The notes: a model not told the origin generated them from the sequence alone. 64,000 nucleotides of DNA from Gluconobacter sphaericus NBRC 12467 (GCF_006539125.1 NZ_BJMK01000003.1:140525-204524); one strand, 5' to 3'; shown: positions 27,760-36,439, counted from the first letter of the stretch. Numbers and translations: made by a program.

Positions 27760-29058
27760 ATGAGCCAGCCCGACCAGCTTGCCCACAGTCTGCGTACGCG
27801 CCATGTCGTCATGATCGCCCTGGGAGGGGTGATCGGGGCGGGATATTTCATTGGAGCGTCCGCGGCCCTTTCGCTGGGTGGTCCTGCGGTGCTGCTGTCC
27901 TATGCGCTTGCCGGAACGCTGGTGTTCCTGGTCAATCTGATGATGCGCGATCTGGCGCTGAAGGTGCCGGGACGGGCATCGTTTCTGGGCCAGATCCAGT
28001 ACGCGCTTGGGAACCGCGCAGCCTTTGTGGCTGGCTGGGCGTACTGGCTGACCTGGATTATCGCGATCGCCGTGGAGGTCATCGCGGTGGCCACGATGCT
28101 CGCCCCTTATATTCCGCTACCTTACGCGGTGCTGGAAATCCTGATCATGGCAGTGATGACCGGGGTGAACCTCATGTCGGTCAAAGGCTATGGCGAGTTC
28201 GAATACTGGTTCTCCGCCATCAAGGTTCTGGCAATCGTCTGTTTCATTGGTATCGGCGTCTGGGTGCTGCTGAGCCGCCCCATTCCTGTGCATGAAAACC
28301 TGTTCGCGCATGGCGGCGTGTTGCCGCATGGCTGGCTGGCCCTTCTGGCCGTGATCCCGACGATCCTGTTCTCCATGGGCGGCAGCGAGATTTCCACCGT
28401 TGCGGCCGTTGAATCCGACAACACCGAGCAGAACATTGTCCGCGCCACGCGCTCCATCGCGCTGCGCATTGGCGGGTTCTATATCGTATCCATCGCGCTC
28501 GTTCTGTGTCTGGTGCCGTGGAGCGATGTGGTTTCCGGATATTCGCCATTCCTGCTGGTCCTGCACCGCCTGCATATCCCATTCGCGGATGTGGCGCTGG
28601 CGCTCGTTGTCATGACGGCTGCGCTCTCCAGCCTCAATTCCGGGATCTATGTAACGTCCCGCATCCTGTATGAACTGGCGGAATCCGGCTCCGCGCCGGG
28701 GTTGTTTCTGACGGTGGATGCATCCACAAAACTGCCACGGCGCGCCATTCTGGTCAGCGCCATAGCGTCCATTGTTGTGGCTGCCTTGGCCGTTCTGTCG
28801 CCGACGCTGATTTTTGGCCTGCTGGTCAGCCTGACGGGTGGGTTCATGGTGTTCAACAATACCATGATCGTGGCAGGGCGCCTGAAGCTCGTGCCTGAGT
28901 CGCCCTGGAAGGCTTATGTGGCGCTGGTCCTTATCGGATGCACGTTGGCCGCTATGCTGATCCAGCCCGAAACGCGTTCGCAGATCGTGTTGGGGGCTGC
29001 GGCACTTCTGCTGATCTTCCTGGCGGAGCGGTTCGTGCCACGTCGCCAACCGGACTGA
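27760..29058 (+). CDS. APC-family amino acid permease
   Basis: 432 residues from the ATG at 27760, with AGCAGGAAG upstream (a TTG two codons earlier is the alternative). Twelve membrane helices; the N-terminal RTRHVVMIALGGVIGAGYFIGA and the LRTRHVVMI-type opening are typical of the AnsP/GabP/ProY group. TM6 region FSMGGSEISTVAAVESDNTEQNIVRAT contains the family glycine-serine-glutamate motif. It takes up an amino acid by proton symport. 50 bases after the Lrp gene, so probably co-transcribed with it and serving the same substrate. Confidence 0.9.
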   Translation: MSQPDQLAHSLRTRHVVMIALGGVIGAGYFIGASAALSLGGPAVLLSYALAGTLVFLVNLMMRDLALKVPGRASFLGQIQYALGNRAAFVAGWAYWLTWIIAIAVEVIAVATMLAPYIPLPYAVLEILIMAVMTGVNLMSVKGYGEFEYWFSAIKVLAIVCFIGIGVWVLLSRPIPVHENLFAHGGVLPHGWLALLAVIPTILFSMGGSEISTVAAVESDNTEQNIVRATRSIALRIGGFYIVSIALVLCLVPWSDVVSGYSPFLLVLHRLHIPFADVALALVVMTAALSSLNSGIYVTSRILYELAESGSAPGLFLTVDASTKLPRRAILVSAIASIVVAALAVLSPTLIFGLLVSLTGGFMVFNNTMIVAGRLKLVPESPWKAYVALVLIGCTLAAMLIQPETRSQIVLGAAALLLIFLAERFVPRRQPD

Positions 29059-29062
29059 GGCT

Positions 29063-29461
29063 TCAGAAGAGCGCCCCCTGCGCCGGGCTTTTGGGTATGG
29101 TTCGCCCAAAATCCCGCTCGATCCAGCTTCGCAGCACAAGCAGGATCTGCGCCTGCTGTTCGGGTGTCAAAGCCCTGCCGGGGGCCATGCCATGCCATTT
29201 GGACAGGCAGCTCCGGCAGCACGCACCTGTGGCATGCTGTGCGATAAATACCGGATGCCCGCGCATGGGCGTCTGCTTGCCATCGCGGGGTGGATGGGCC
29301 GGGGCAAGACGTTCGGCAATGAAAGCCGTGCCATGTTCCATGACGGCATCAAGGCCCCGGCTTTCGAGATAGAGTCGCGCCTGATCGTCCAGGTGAAAGC
29401 GGGTGCGGAACCGGGACCGGGCAAGACGTTTGAACAGCGCTTCGGGATCAAATCGGCCCAC
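29063..29461 (-). CDS. DUF4186 protein
   Basis: 132 residues from a GTG at 29461, with AGAAGG nine bases upstream. The conserved core of the family is seen as TPMRGHPVFIAQHATGACCRSCL and KWHGMAPGRALTPEQQAQIL, with paired cysteines and histidines that could bind a metal. Function unknown. It converges on the permease with a gap of four bases and is divergent from the XseA-like gene. Confidence 0.8.
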   Translation of the reverse strand: MGRFDPEALFKRLARSRFRTRFHLDDQARLYLESRGLDAVMEHGTAFIAERLAPAHPPRDGKQTPMRGHPVFIAQHATGACCRSCLSKWHGMAPGRALTPEQQAQILLVLRSWIERDFGRTIPKSPAQGALF

Positions 29462-29522
29462 CAGTTCACAACCTTCTGAAAAACAGGCAAAAAATCACGT
29501 GAGAGGGCCTCAGCCCCCTGTG

Positions 29523-29536
29523 AGAACATTTGTTCT
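29523..29536. promoter_or_regulatory. 14-bp palindrome upstream of the XseA-like gene
   Basis: AGAACATTTGTTCT is a perfect palindrome 18 bases before the start codon. It contains GAAC-N4-GTTC, the form of LexA box known from Gram-positive bacteria, not the GTTC-N7-GTTC form of most alphaproteobacteria. Candidate operator only. Confidence 0.35.
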
Positions 29537-29554
29537 TTCTCCATATGGTAACAA

Positions 29555-30589
29555 ATGGACGCTTTTCCGAGACGCTCCCGCTCATCTTCCGCGGCGGGAG
29601 ACACAACAACACTGACAGTCCTCTCGCCGCTTCAGGTGCAGGATCTGTTTTCTGCCCGGCTGGATGAGATCTGCGCCGCTTTCGACGAATGGGGCTTTCC
29701 GCTGATCGTAGCGGGACAGCTTGGTGATGCCGCGCCTAATGCTTATCCCAAATATTACCAGCTTCCCCTGACCGATCCGCAATTCGGAACCACCCTGGCT
29801 CTCGAAGTGCAGAAATCCATTCTGGCGCGGGCCGAAGTCGGGCCCGGCGATTACGTCCATGTCACCGGCATGCTGCGCGCCCGACAGTATCGCGGACAGG
29901 TCGTTCTGCGTTTCGAAGTGGTCGCCGTGGAACTGCATGATCCGGATCGTCAGAAGATCGAACGCGTCGAACGTTCCGTTCTGGACGTCCTGCGTGGGTT
30001 GCCCTGCGCATTTCACCCCTATCCCACCCGGCCGGAGGCGCGGCTCCTGCTGATTCATTCCGCAGCCTCCAGTGCATTGGTGGCCGAGGATTTCCTTCAG
30101 GCTCTCGGCGGGGCCTGGCGCCCGGAACGTGTGCGAAGTCTGCCCACGGCCATGAACGATCCAAGTCGTCTGGCAGAGGCGATCCGCACCTGCCGGGAAG
30201 ACATCATCGTTCTGATTCGTGGGGGCGGGGACGTGTCCGATTTTGTGGTGTTCGAAAACCCGCTGGTGCTGGAAGTTTTGGCCGCCTGTCCTGCGCATCG
30301 CGTTCTGGGGCTGGGACATACGGCAAACCGGACTTTGGCCGAACGTGTTGTTGACCATGCCGCAACAACCCCGGCCGATGCCGGGCATTACATCCGGCGC
30401 ATGAGCGGCCGGGTTTGGCAGGAACAGGAAGAAGCCCGTGCGCAGCAGGAAGAAATGGCTGCGCTGCGTGACAGCGTGACGCAAACTGTTGTGCCCGAGC
30501 GGACGCCGATCGGAACACGTCTGCGCAACGGCCTGATCCTGTTTGCGATTGGTGTAGCGCTGGGGCTGCTTCTGACCCGGCTGCTTTAA
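29555..30589 (+). CDS. Membrane-anchored exonuclease VII large subunit-like protein
   Basis: 344 residues against about 400-460 for XseA. An OB-fold resembling the XseA nucleic-acid domain covers about residues 20-130 (FPLIVAGQLGD, GDYVHVTGMLRARQYRG). The central part carries XseA-like motifs IRGGGDVSDF (221-230) and GLGHTANRTLAERVVDHAATTPADAGHYI-type sequence (254-280), where canonical XseA has RGGGS-x-ED and GHE-x-D-x-T. The glutamate and aspartate of GHExDxT are replaced, and the long XseA coiled coil is reduced to a short one (287-310). A hydrophobic helix at 325-342 anchors the C-terminus. It may bind DNA at the membrane without cutting; the role is unknown. Confidence 0.7.
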   Translation: MDAFPRRSRSSSAAGDTTTLTVLSPLQVQDLFSARLDEICAAFDEWGFPLIVAGQLGDAAPNAYPKYYQLPLTDPQFGTTLALEVQKSILARAEVGPGDYVHVTGMLRARQYRGQVVLRFEVVAVELHDPDRQKIERVERSVLDVLRGLPCAFHPYPTRPEARLLLIHSAASSALVAEDFLQALGGAWRPERVRSLPTAMNDPSRLAEAIRTCREDIIVLIRGGGDVSDFVVFENPLVLEVLAACPAHRVLGLGHTANRTLAERVVDHAATTPADAGHYIRRMSGRVWQEQEEARAQQEEMAALRDSVTQTVVPERTPIGTRLRNGLILFAIGVALGLLLTRLL

Positions 30590-30720
30590 GGAGCAGATGT
30601 TTCCCGGAGTGTTGCGGTTGTCCGCAGGACGGCGAGGGCTGTGGCGTTAAGAAAGAGGCACAGACCGAAACCGGTGCACAGGATACCCAGCACCAGTTTG
30701 GTCCCGGTCCGGTACCTCAC
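30586..30720 (-). CDS. Candidate 44-residue single-span membrane protein
   Basis: A GTG at 30720 with AGAGG upstream begins a short basic lead (RYRTGTK), one strong membrane helix (LVLGILCTGFGLCLFLNATAL) and a polar tail. It follows the lipoprotein gene on the same strand by 31 bases and overlaps the converging XseA-like gene by four. It could be real or a chance frame; no homologue is known to me. Confidence 0.35.
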   Translation of the reverse strand: MRYRTGTKLVLGILCTGFGLCLFLNATALAVLRTTATLRETSAP

Positions 30721-30751
30721 AGCGCCTCTGTTCCGGGCATGGCTTCGGAGA

Positions 30752-31246
30752 TCAGCGTACGTCGACGCGGACGGACGGTTTTGTGGCCGACGGATCGGTA
30801 ATGGCGTGCATTTCGATCTGGATGGGCTGTGCGCCAGCCTTTTCAAGATGGGACGCGACGACTGCCGCCAGATGGTTGGTCACATCTGTTAAGGCCTGTG
30901 CCTGACCGTCGGGGGTCGGCTGTGGCGGTGCAAAGGCCTGCACGATGAAGAGGACGTTCGCCTTGCGTGACAGGGCAGCCTTCGCAGCGCGTTCCACGAT
31001 GGGGCCGTATTCGGATTCTGGCGTCCCCCCTGCGATCGCCAGAAACGGAGCATGTGGCGGCGGTGCAGGCGGCGCAGGCGGAATATGGGGGTGAGGGGGC
31101 TTGCCCGCATTCGGGTTGAACGTGCGCTGGTCCAGCAGCTTGCATCCCGAGAGAAGGGGCGCGGCCAGAAGAAGCCCTCCCATCAGGAGGACGGAGCGGG
31201 GCACAGAACCCCGCGGCGAACGGAAATGTCGGACAAAAGGTGCCAT
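30752..31246 (-). CDS. Proline-rich lipoprotein of unknown function
   Basis: About 164 residues from the ATG at 31246 (an upstream ATG at 31285 is possible). A basic lead is followed by SVLLMGGLLLAAPLLSGC, an excellent lipobox, so the protein is lipid-anchored. Then come KLLDQRTFNPNAGKPPHPH and a proline run (PPAPPAPPPHAP), and a folded domain of about 90 residues with NVLFIVQAFAPPQPTPDG. The family is not recognised. It lies divergent to gap and leftward of it. Confidence 0.72.
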   Translation of the reverse strand: MAPFVRHFRSPRGSVPRSVLLMGGLLLAAPLLSGCKLLDQRTFNPNAGKPPHPHIPPAPPAPPPHAPFLAIAGGTPESEYGPIVERAAKAALSRKANVLFIVQAFAPPQPTPDGQAQALTDVTNHLAAVVASHLEKAGAQPIQIEMHAITDPSATKPSVRVDVR

Positions 31247-31391
31247 ATCGTGCGGAACCGTCGCAGGAACGGAGGCTTTGAGCAAGATTATAGAGCCAAC
31301 TTAATGAAAAACTGTTGATGCCCCCTGTTGCTCTGCTGTGGCGGTGCTATGGAGGATGCCCGAGTTTTCAAGAAACGGAGTAGGGCAGGTC

Positions 31392-32414
31392 ATGGCTGTA
31401 AAAATCGCGATTAACGGTTTCGGACGGATCGGACGGCTGGTGCTGCGTGGCATCATCGAGAGCGGTCGCACGGATGTCGAAGTTGTCGCCATCAACGATC
31501 TGGGTTCCGTCGAGGCCAACGCGCACCTTCTGGCCTATGACAGCACGCATGGCCGTCTTCCGGGAACTGTCCGCGCCGAGGGCAACAGCCTGATCATCGA
31601 AGCCAATGGTCGTACCTATGGTCCGATCAAGGTGTCCGCCGAGCGCAACCCGGCACAGGTCCCGTTCCAGGGCGTCGATGTGGCGATGGAATGCACGGGC
31701 CTCTTCACGTCCCGCGAAAAGGCTTCGGCCCTGCTGGAAGCCGGTGCCAAGCGGGTCGTCATCTCTGCTCCGGCCACGGACGTCGATGCGACGATCGTTT
31801 ACGGTGTGAACAATGATGTTCTGACGCCGGACATGAAGATCATCTCCAACGCGTCCTGCACCACGAACTGCCTGGCGCCCGTGGCCTCCGTTCTGGACAA
31901 GGCTTTTGGGATTGAATGTGGCTACATGGTCACGATCCACTCCTACACGGGTGATCAGCGCACGGTGGACACCCTGCACAAGGACCCGCGCCGTGCCCGC
32001 GCCGCCGCGCTCAACATGATCCCGACCTCCACGGGTGCCGCCAAGGCCGTCGGTCTGGTTCTGCCGCACCTAAAGGGCAAGCTGGACGGAACCTCCATCC
32101 GCGTTCCGACGCCGAATGTCTCGGTCGTCTCGCTGGACTTCGTCCCGACGCGCGCTCCGGCTTCCGCCGAAGCCGTCAACGAAGCCATCCGTGCTGCTTC
32201 GCTCGAAGGCTCTCTGAAGGGTATTCTCGAGTACAACACGGCGCCGCTCGTTAGTTCCGATTTCAACCATGACAAGGCGTCGTCGATCTTCGATGCGACG
32301 CAGACGGTCCTTGTCGATGGTGGCAAGATGGTGCGCGTCTGCTCCTGGTACGACAACGAGTGGGGCTTCTCCAACCGTATGGCCGATACGGCAGCCCTGT
32401 TCGGGACCCTCTGA
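31392..32414 (+). CDS. gap: Glyceraldehyde-3-phosphate dehydrogenase, type I
   Basis: 340 residues from the ATG at 31392 (AGTAGGGCAGG upstream; the longer frame from 31338 is not family-like). The Rossmann start is KIAINGFGRIGRLVLRG, the catalytic cysteine is in SNASCTTNCLAPV, and SWYDNEWGFSNRM closes the enzyme. It interconverts glyceraldehyde 3-phosphate and 1,3-bisphosphoglycerate. pgk follows three bases after the stop, an operon for the lower Embden-Meyerhof/Calvin-type steps that Gluconobacter uses in gluconeogenesis and Entner-Doudoroff flux. Confidence 0.97.
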   Translation: MAVKIAINGFGRIGRLVLRGIIESGRTDVEVVAINDLGSVEANAHLLAYDSTHGRLPGTVRAEGNSLIIEANGRTYGPIKVSAERNPAQVPFQGVDVAMECTGLFTSREKASALLEAGAKRVVISAPATDVDATIVYGVNNDVLTPDMKIISNASCTTNCLAPVASVLDKAFGIECGYMVTIHSYTGDQRTVDTLHKDPRRARAAALNMIPTSTGAAKAVGLVLPHLKGKLDGTSIRVPTPNVSVVSLDFVPTRAPASAEAVNEAIRAASLEGSLKGILEYNTAPLVSSDFNHDKASSIFDATQTVLVDGGKMVRVCSWYDNEWGFSNRMADTAALFGTL

Positions 32415-32417
32415 GTG

Positions 32418-33632
32418 ATGGCCTTCCGCACCCTTGATGGTGTGGACGCACGCGGCAAGCGCGTGCTGGTCCGCGCCGACCTCAACGTCCCGATGCATGA
32501 CGGCGTCATCACGGATGACACCCGTCTGCAGCGGGTTGCACCGACGATCCGCGAACTGGCCGACAAGGGCGCGCGCGTTGTGGTGTTCAGTCATTTTGAT
32601 CGCCCGAAGGGTCAGGTCGTTCCGACCATGTCCCTCCGTCCGATCGCGCTGAAGCTTGGTCAGATTTTGGGCCAGCCGGTCGGCTTCGTAGCCGAATGCG
32701 TTGGCTCGACCGTGGAAGCGGCTGTGGGCGCGATGGAAGACGGGGACATCATCGTTCTCGAAAACACGCGCTTCCATGCGGGTGAAGAGGCGAATGATCC
32801 GCAGTTCGCCAAGGCCCTGGCGCAGAATGGCGATATTTTCGTCAATGACGCGTTCTCGGCTGCGCACCGTGCCCATGCCTCAACTGAAGGTGTGGCCCGC
32901 GACCTGCCGTCCTTCGCCGGACGTCTGATGCAGGCCGAACTAAGCGCTCTCTCCGCAGCTCTGGAAAACCCGGAGCGTCCGGTCGGTGCGATCATTGGCG
33001 GCTCCAAGATCTCGACGAAGCTCGATCTGATCGGGAATGTCATCGAGAAGGTGGACACGCTGTTCATCACAGGGGCGATGGCTAACACGTTCCTCGCCGC
33101 TGAAGGCATGAATGTGGGTAAGTCCCTGCAGGAAGCCGAAATGCACGAGACGGCGCGCAAGATCGCCCATCTTGCGCAGGAGAAGGGCTGCGAGATCGTC
33201 CTGCCGGTCGATGCTGTCGTGGCGCGTGAGTTCAAGGCCCATGTCCCGACCGAGACCTGCCTGATTGGCGAAGTCCCGGATGATGCCATGATCCTCGATG
33301 CTGGTCCGCGTACGGTCGCGCTGATTCGCGAACGTCTGGACACGCTCAAGACTTTGGTCTGGAACGGTCCGCTCGGCGCGTTCGAGATTGCACCTTTCGA
33401 CAAGGCGACCGTCGAGGTCGCTCAGTATGCGGCGCAGCTTACGGAAGACGGCAAGCTCAAGACGATCGCCGGCGGTGGTGACACGGTCTCTGCCCTGCGC
33501 CATGCAGGTGTTGCAAACAAGATGACCTATGTCTCTACGGCAGGCGGGGCCTTCCTGGAATGGCTGGAAGGTAAGATCCTTCCAGGCATTGAGGTGCTTC
33601 GCTCCGCGGGCCACGATCTGGGGCTCGAATAA
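32418..33632 (+). CDS. pgk: Phosphoglycerate kinase
   Basis: 404 residues from the ATG at 32418 (a GTG directly before is the alternative). Family motifs: [50 protein letters not shown] and the C-terminal [21 protein letters not shown] is in place of the more usual HLGRP. It makes ATP from 1,3-bisphosphoglycerate. Translationally close-coupled to gap and followed by a strong terminator. Confidence 0.97.
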   Translation: MAFRTLDGVDARGKRVLVRADLNVPMHDGVITDDTRLQRVAPTIRELADKGARVVVFSHFDRPKGQVVPTMSLRPIALKLGQILGQPVGFVAECVGSTVEAAVGAMEDGDIIVLENTRFHAGEEANDPQFAKALAQNGDIFVNDAFSAAHRAHASTEGVARDLPSFAGRLMQAELSALSAALENPERPVGAIIGGSKISTKLDLIGNVIEKVDTLFITGAMANTFLAAEGMNVGKSLQEAEMHETARKIAHLAQEKGCEIVLPVDAVVAREFKAHVPTETCLIGEVPDDAMILDAGPRTVALIRERLDTLKTLVWNGPLGAFEIAPFDKATVEVAQYAAQLTEDGKLKTIAGGGDTVSALRHAGVANKMTYVSTAGGAFLEWLEGKILPGIEVLRSAGHDLGLE

Positions 33633-33635
33633 GAC

Positions 33636-33670
33636 AAAAGCCGGGGAATGTGACTTCCCCGGCTTTTTTT
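33636..33670 (+). terminator. Rho-independent terminator of gap-pgk
   Basis: AAAAGCCGGGGAA and TTCCCCGGCTTTT form a perfect 13-bp stem around a 6-base loop, followed by a T run, four bases after the pgk stop. Confidence 0.95.
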
Positions 33671-33690
33671 ATGCGCTGTGAGAGAAGGCG

Positions 33691-33789
33691 TTGGATATTG
33701 CTGCGTTTGTCTCGGGCTGTTTTCTGCTCTGTAGTCTCATCGCCTGTCAGGCCTATGACCGTGCCCCTACGCCACCCGCTCCGCCTTAG
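33691..33789 (+). CDS. Candidate 32-residue lipoprotein (uncertain)
   Basis: From a TTG at 33691 the frame reads a hydrophobic segment ending LLCSLIAC, a fair lipobox, then a short proline-rich tail (YDRAPTPPAPP). Small proline-ended lipoproteins exist in many proteobacteria. Against it: no basic residue before the hydrophobic part, a weak start and close spacing to AGAAGG. It sits in the 270-base gap between the pgk and rpoH terminators. Confidence 0.25.
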   Translation: MDIAAFVSGCFLLCSLIACQAYDRAPTPPAPP

Positions 33790-33887
33790 ACTGCATAACC
33801 TGTCCTGAGCGGTTGTCCGGAGGGGATGCTGCTGTCTCCTCCAGAATGGGAAACGCAATTCCATCATTCCGGCTGGTGTTTCAGCAC

Positions 33888-33926
33888 GAAAAACCCCGCC
33901 AGAGCCATGCTCCAGCGGGGTTTTTC
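33888..33926. terminator. Bidirectional terminator after rpoH
   Basis: GAAAAACCCCGC and GCGGGGTTTTTC form a perfect 12-bp stem with a 15-base loop; T runs occur on both strands. It ends the leftward rpoH transcript. Confidence 0.92.
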
Positions 33927-33941
33927 GTGAAAGATGTTTCT

Positions 33942-34835
33942 TCAGGCTTGAAGGCCGTTTTCGCGGCGACGGTGTTCCACTTCGGCGGCCATGGCCTTCT
34001 GAAGCTTCTCCATCGCACGGGCCTCGATCTGGCGGATGCGTTCGCGCGAGACGTTGTAGTGATGGGAAAGCTCTTCCAGGGTGGACGGCTCTTCCTTCAG
34101 ACGACGCTCGCTCAGGATGTGCCGCTCACGCTCGTTCAGCGTCATCAGCGCCTGATCGAGCAGAGCCTTGCGCCCCGTGAACTCTTCAGACGCAGCGTAG
34201 GTCTGCTCCTGGTTTTCGTGATCGTCCACGAGCCAGTCCTGCCACTCACCTTCACCATCGATGCGCAGCGGCGCATTGAGGCTGTGGTCAGGCGCGGCCA
34301 GACGCTGGTTCATGGACAGGACGTCTTGCTCCGGCACACCAAGCGTTGTGGCAATGGAATTGACCTGCTCCGGCTTCAGGTCACCGTCATCAATGGCCTG
34401 CATCTGTCCTTTGAGACGGCGCAGATTGAAGAACAGCTTTTTCTGGGAGGCCGTGGTGCCAATTTTCACGAGCGACCAGCTATGCAGAATATATTCCTGC
34501 ATGGCGGCACGGATCCACCACATGGCGTAGGTGGCAAGGCGGAAGCCACGCTCCGGATCGAACCGGCGCACGGCCTGCATCATGCCGATATTGCCCTCGC
34601 TGATAAGTTCGTTCACCGGCAGGCCATAACCGCGATAACCCATGGCGATCTTGGCCACGAGACGCAGATGGGACGTGACGAGGCGGTGTGCCGCGCTCGT
34701 ATCCTCATTCTTGCGCCACTGGCGGGAGAGATCGAGCTCTTCCTGCGGCGTCAGCAGGGGGAACTTGCGGATTTCCTGAAGGTAGCGGGTGAGATTGTTT
34801 TCTGGACCCACTGAAATGACGGCTGGGGATGCCAT
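33942..34835 (-). CDS. rpoH: RNA polymerase sigma-32 factor RpoH
   Basis: 297 residues. Region 2 contains HLRLVAKIAMGYRGYGLPVNELISEG and RFDPERGFRLATYAMWWI; the RpoH-specific box QKKLFFNLR lies at 131-139; region 4 ends with LEELSHHYNVSRERIRQIEARAMEKL. It directs transcription of heat-shock genes. In its family, control is by leader RNA structure and by chaperone-linked turnover through the RpoH box region; neither can be confirmed here. It is a single-gene unit. Confidence 0.96.
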   Translation of the reverse strand: MASPAVISVGPENNLTRYLQEIRKFPLLTPQEELDLSRQWRKNEDTSAAHRLVTSHLRLVAKIAMGYRGYGLPVNELISEGNIGMMQAVRRFDPERGFRLATYAMWWIRAAMQEYILHSWSLVKIGTTASQKKLFFNLRRLKGQMQAIDDGDLKPEQVNSIATTLGVPEQDVLSMNQRLAAPDHSLNAPLRIDGEGEWQDWLVDDHENQEQTYAASEEFTGRKALLDQALMTLNERERHILSERRLKEEPSTLEELSHHYNVSRERIRQIEARAMEKLQKAMAAEVEHRRRENGLQA

Positions 34836-35079
34836 GGTTTTCGACTCCTTTCGCCCGGGGCTTAACCCGCATCCGGATGAGCTGGAGACTCATACGGACC
34901 GGCGACGGAAGAGTTCCGTCTGACCCAGGTGACGCATTGGGAAGGACTTTCACGTCCCCGACCGTCAGCCCCCGAACTGGGCGACCTCTGGCGGTACGAT
35001 CCGTTCCGGCGGCGCGTCAGCTCGTCGGATAAGCAGTTAATGACAGGCTCAGCTAAAAAAGTCAATAACCTTTTAAAGT
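34836..35079 (-). promoter_or_regulatory. rpoH leader and upstream region
   Basis: About 244 bases separate rpoH from the 3' end of the upstream pseudouridine synthase gene. It must hold the rpoH promoter and 5' leader. GAAAGGAG lies just before the start as a strong ribosome site. I could not fold it to test for an RNA thermometer. Confidence 0.4.
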
Positions 35080-36048
35080 TTAGCCGATCAGTCGCTTTTT
35101 CAAGGCCTGGAAATCTTCAGGAGGGGCGGTTTCGAACGAAAGCTGTTTTTTTGTCCGCGGATGGATAAATCCGAGTCGGGTCGCATGGAGCGCCTGACGG
35201 GGGAAATCAAGCGCCGCTTCTTTCGCATCCTGCGACAGGCCGCGCGCCGCTGCGGGAATCCGGCGCAGATAGACCGGGTCTCCGAGCAGGGGATGGCCTG
35301 CATTCGAAAGATGAACACGGATCTGATGGGTCCGTCCAGTGGCGAGGCGACATTCGATCAGGGACACGGCAGCCTGAAACGGCTCGATCAGTTTGAACCG
35401 TGTCAAGGCAACCTTGCCGCCACTGCCCACGACCGCCATGCGTTTGCGGTCCCTCTTGTCACGGCCGATATTGCCGTCAAACTCGCCTTCGGACGGCACA
35501 AGCCCCCAGGCGAGCGCCAGATACGCACGGTCAATATCGCGGGCGGCAAAGGCTTCAGACAGGGCGTTGTGAGCCATCGCCGTTTTGGCCACGACCATCA
35601 GCCCGGACGTATCCTTGTCCAGACGATGCACGATTCCCGGCCGCTTTTCGCCGCCAATTCCCTCGAATCCTTCACCGCAATGGCCGAGCAGCGCATTAAC
35701 CAGCGTGCCTGTCTCGTTCCCCGGAGCAGGATGCGTAACGAGCCCGGCCTGCTTGTCGAGCACGATCAGGTCGTCATCTTCATAAAGGATATCGAGCGGA
35801 ATCTGCTCGGCGATCGGCCGGGCAGGGGTGGGGGCCGGGAATGTCAGCAGCATTTCCATGCCGTCGCGCAGCGTTTCCGCTGGCTCGCAGACCGTCTTTC
35901 CATTGACGGAAAGATTGCCGCTTTCAATCAGGGCCTTGACCCGGGAGCGTGAAACCGTGCCGATGGCGTCCGCCAGCGCCCGGTCGGCCCTCTGGCCAGC
36001 CGTGGACGCATCGACAACAAGACGGAATGGGGAAACAGGATCAGACAT
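35080..36048 (-). CDS. rluD: RluD-type rRNA/tRNA pseudouridine synthase
   Basis: 322 residues from the ATG at 36048. An S4 RNA-binding domain occupies about residues 12-75 (RADRALADAIGTVSRSRVKALIESGNLSVNG), then the catalytic domain with DDDLIVLDKQAGLVTHPAPG, the active-site HRLDKDTSGLMVVAKT and RTHQIRVHLSNAGHPLLGDPVY. RluD makes pseudouridines in helix 69 of 23S rRNA; RluC-like activity is the alternative. In many genomes it precedes rpoH, as here. Its start codon overlaps that of a divergent gene by two bases. Confidence 0.88.
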   Translation of the reverse strand: MSDPVSPFRLVVDASTAGQRADRALADAIGTVSRSRVKALIESGNLSVNGKTVCEPAETLRDGMEMLLTFPAPTPARPIAEQIPLDILYEDDDLIVLDKQAGLVTHPAPGNETGTLVNALLGHCGEGFEGIGGEKRPGIVHRLDKDTSGLMVVAKTAMAHNALSEAFAARDIDRAYLALAWGLVPSEGEFDGNIGRDKRDRKRMAVVGSGGKVALTRFKLIEPFQAAVSLIECRLATGRTHQIRVHLSNAGHPLLGDPVYLRRIPAAARGLSQDAKEAALDFPRQALHATRLGFIHPRTKKQLSFETAPPEDFQALKKRLIG

Positions 36049-36430
36049 GACACAGGGTGTAGCCGAGGAAATGGCGAACAGCGAGTCGCACACACCAAAA
36101 GCGCTTCTGGCCGCCGTAATTTTGATGGGCGTGCTGATCATCGCGGCCGTCTTCGGGCTGATTGGCGTGATTGCCTACCGTTTTCTGCATCCCCGACCGA
36201 GCGTGACGGCGACCGTCCCGCTGGTTGATGGCGGCTTTTCCCGTCTGGCGCTTCCGCTGGGCGCGGGCGAACACATCACGTCCGTCACCTCCCGTCCTGA
36301 CGGGCTGATGGCCGTCACGCTGAGCGGCGCCGGCAGTGACCGGGTCCTGCTGTGGAATCCGGATGCCGGGAAGATCGCGGCCGAGCTCGATTTCGGCACG
36401 CCCGCGCCATCGGCCTCCCCGGCCCCCTGA
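36047..36430 (+). CDS. Single-span membrane protein, DUF6476-like
   Basis: 127 residues from the ATG at 36047. A short cytoplasmic lead is followed by one membrane helix (LLAAVILMGVLIIAAVFGLIGVIAY) and a small periplasmic domain that reads as two or three beta-blade strands (HITSVTSRPDGLMAVTLSG, DRVLLWNPDAGKIAAEL). This resembles alphaproteobacterial DUF6476 proteins that often lie divergent to rluD (from memory, moderate certainty). Function unknown. The start codon overlaps the rluD start on the other strand. Confidence 0.65.
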   Translation: MTQGVAEEMANSESHTPKALLAAVILMGVLIIAAVFGLIGVIAYRFLHPRPSVTATVPLVDGGFSRLALPLGAGEHITSVTSRPDGLMAVTLSGAGSDRVLLWNPDAGKIAAELDFGTPAPSASPAP

Positions 36431-36439
36431 ACCGTAAGC

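Noticed and set aside
29167..29604. 145-codon minus-strand frame overlapping the DUF4186 gene
   Set aside because: Shadow of the DUF4186 frame; composition is not protein-like and the DUF4186 motif lies in the other frame.
33671..33808. 45-codon frame after the pgk terminator
   Set aside because: Arginine-rich with no family features; the lipoprotein-like frame in the same stretch is a little more plausible but also weak.
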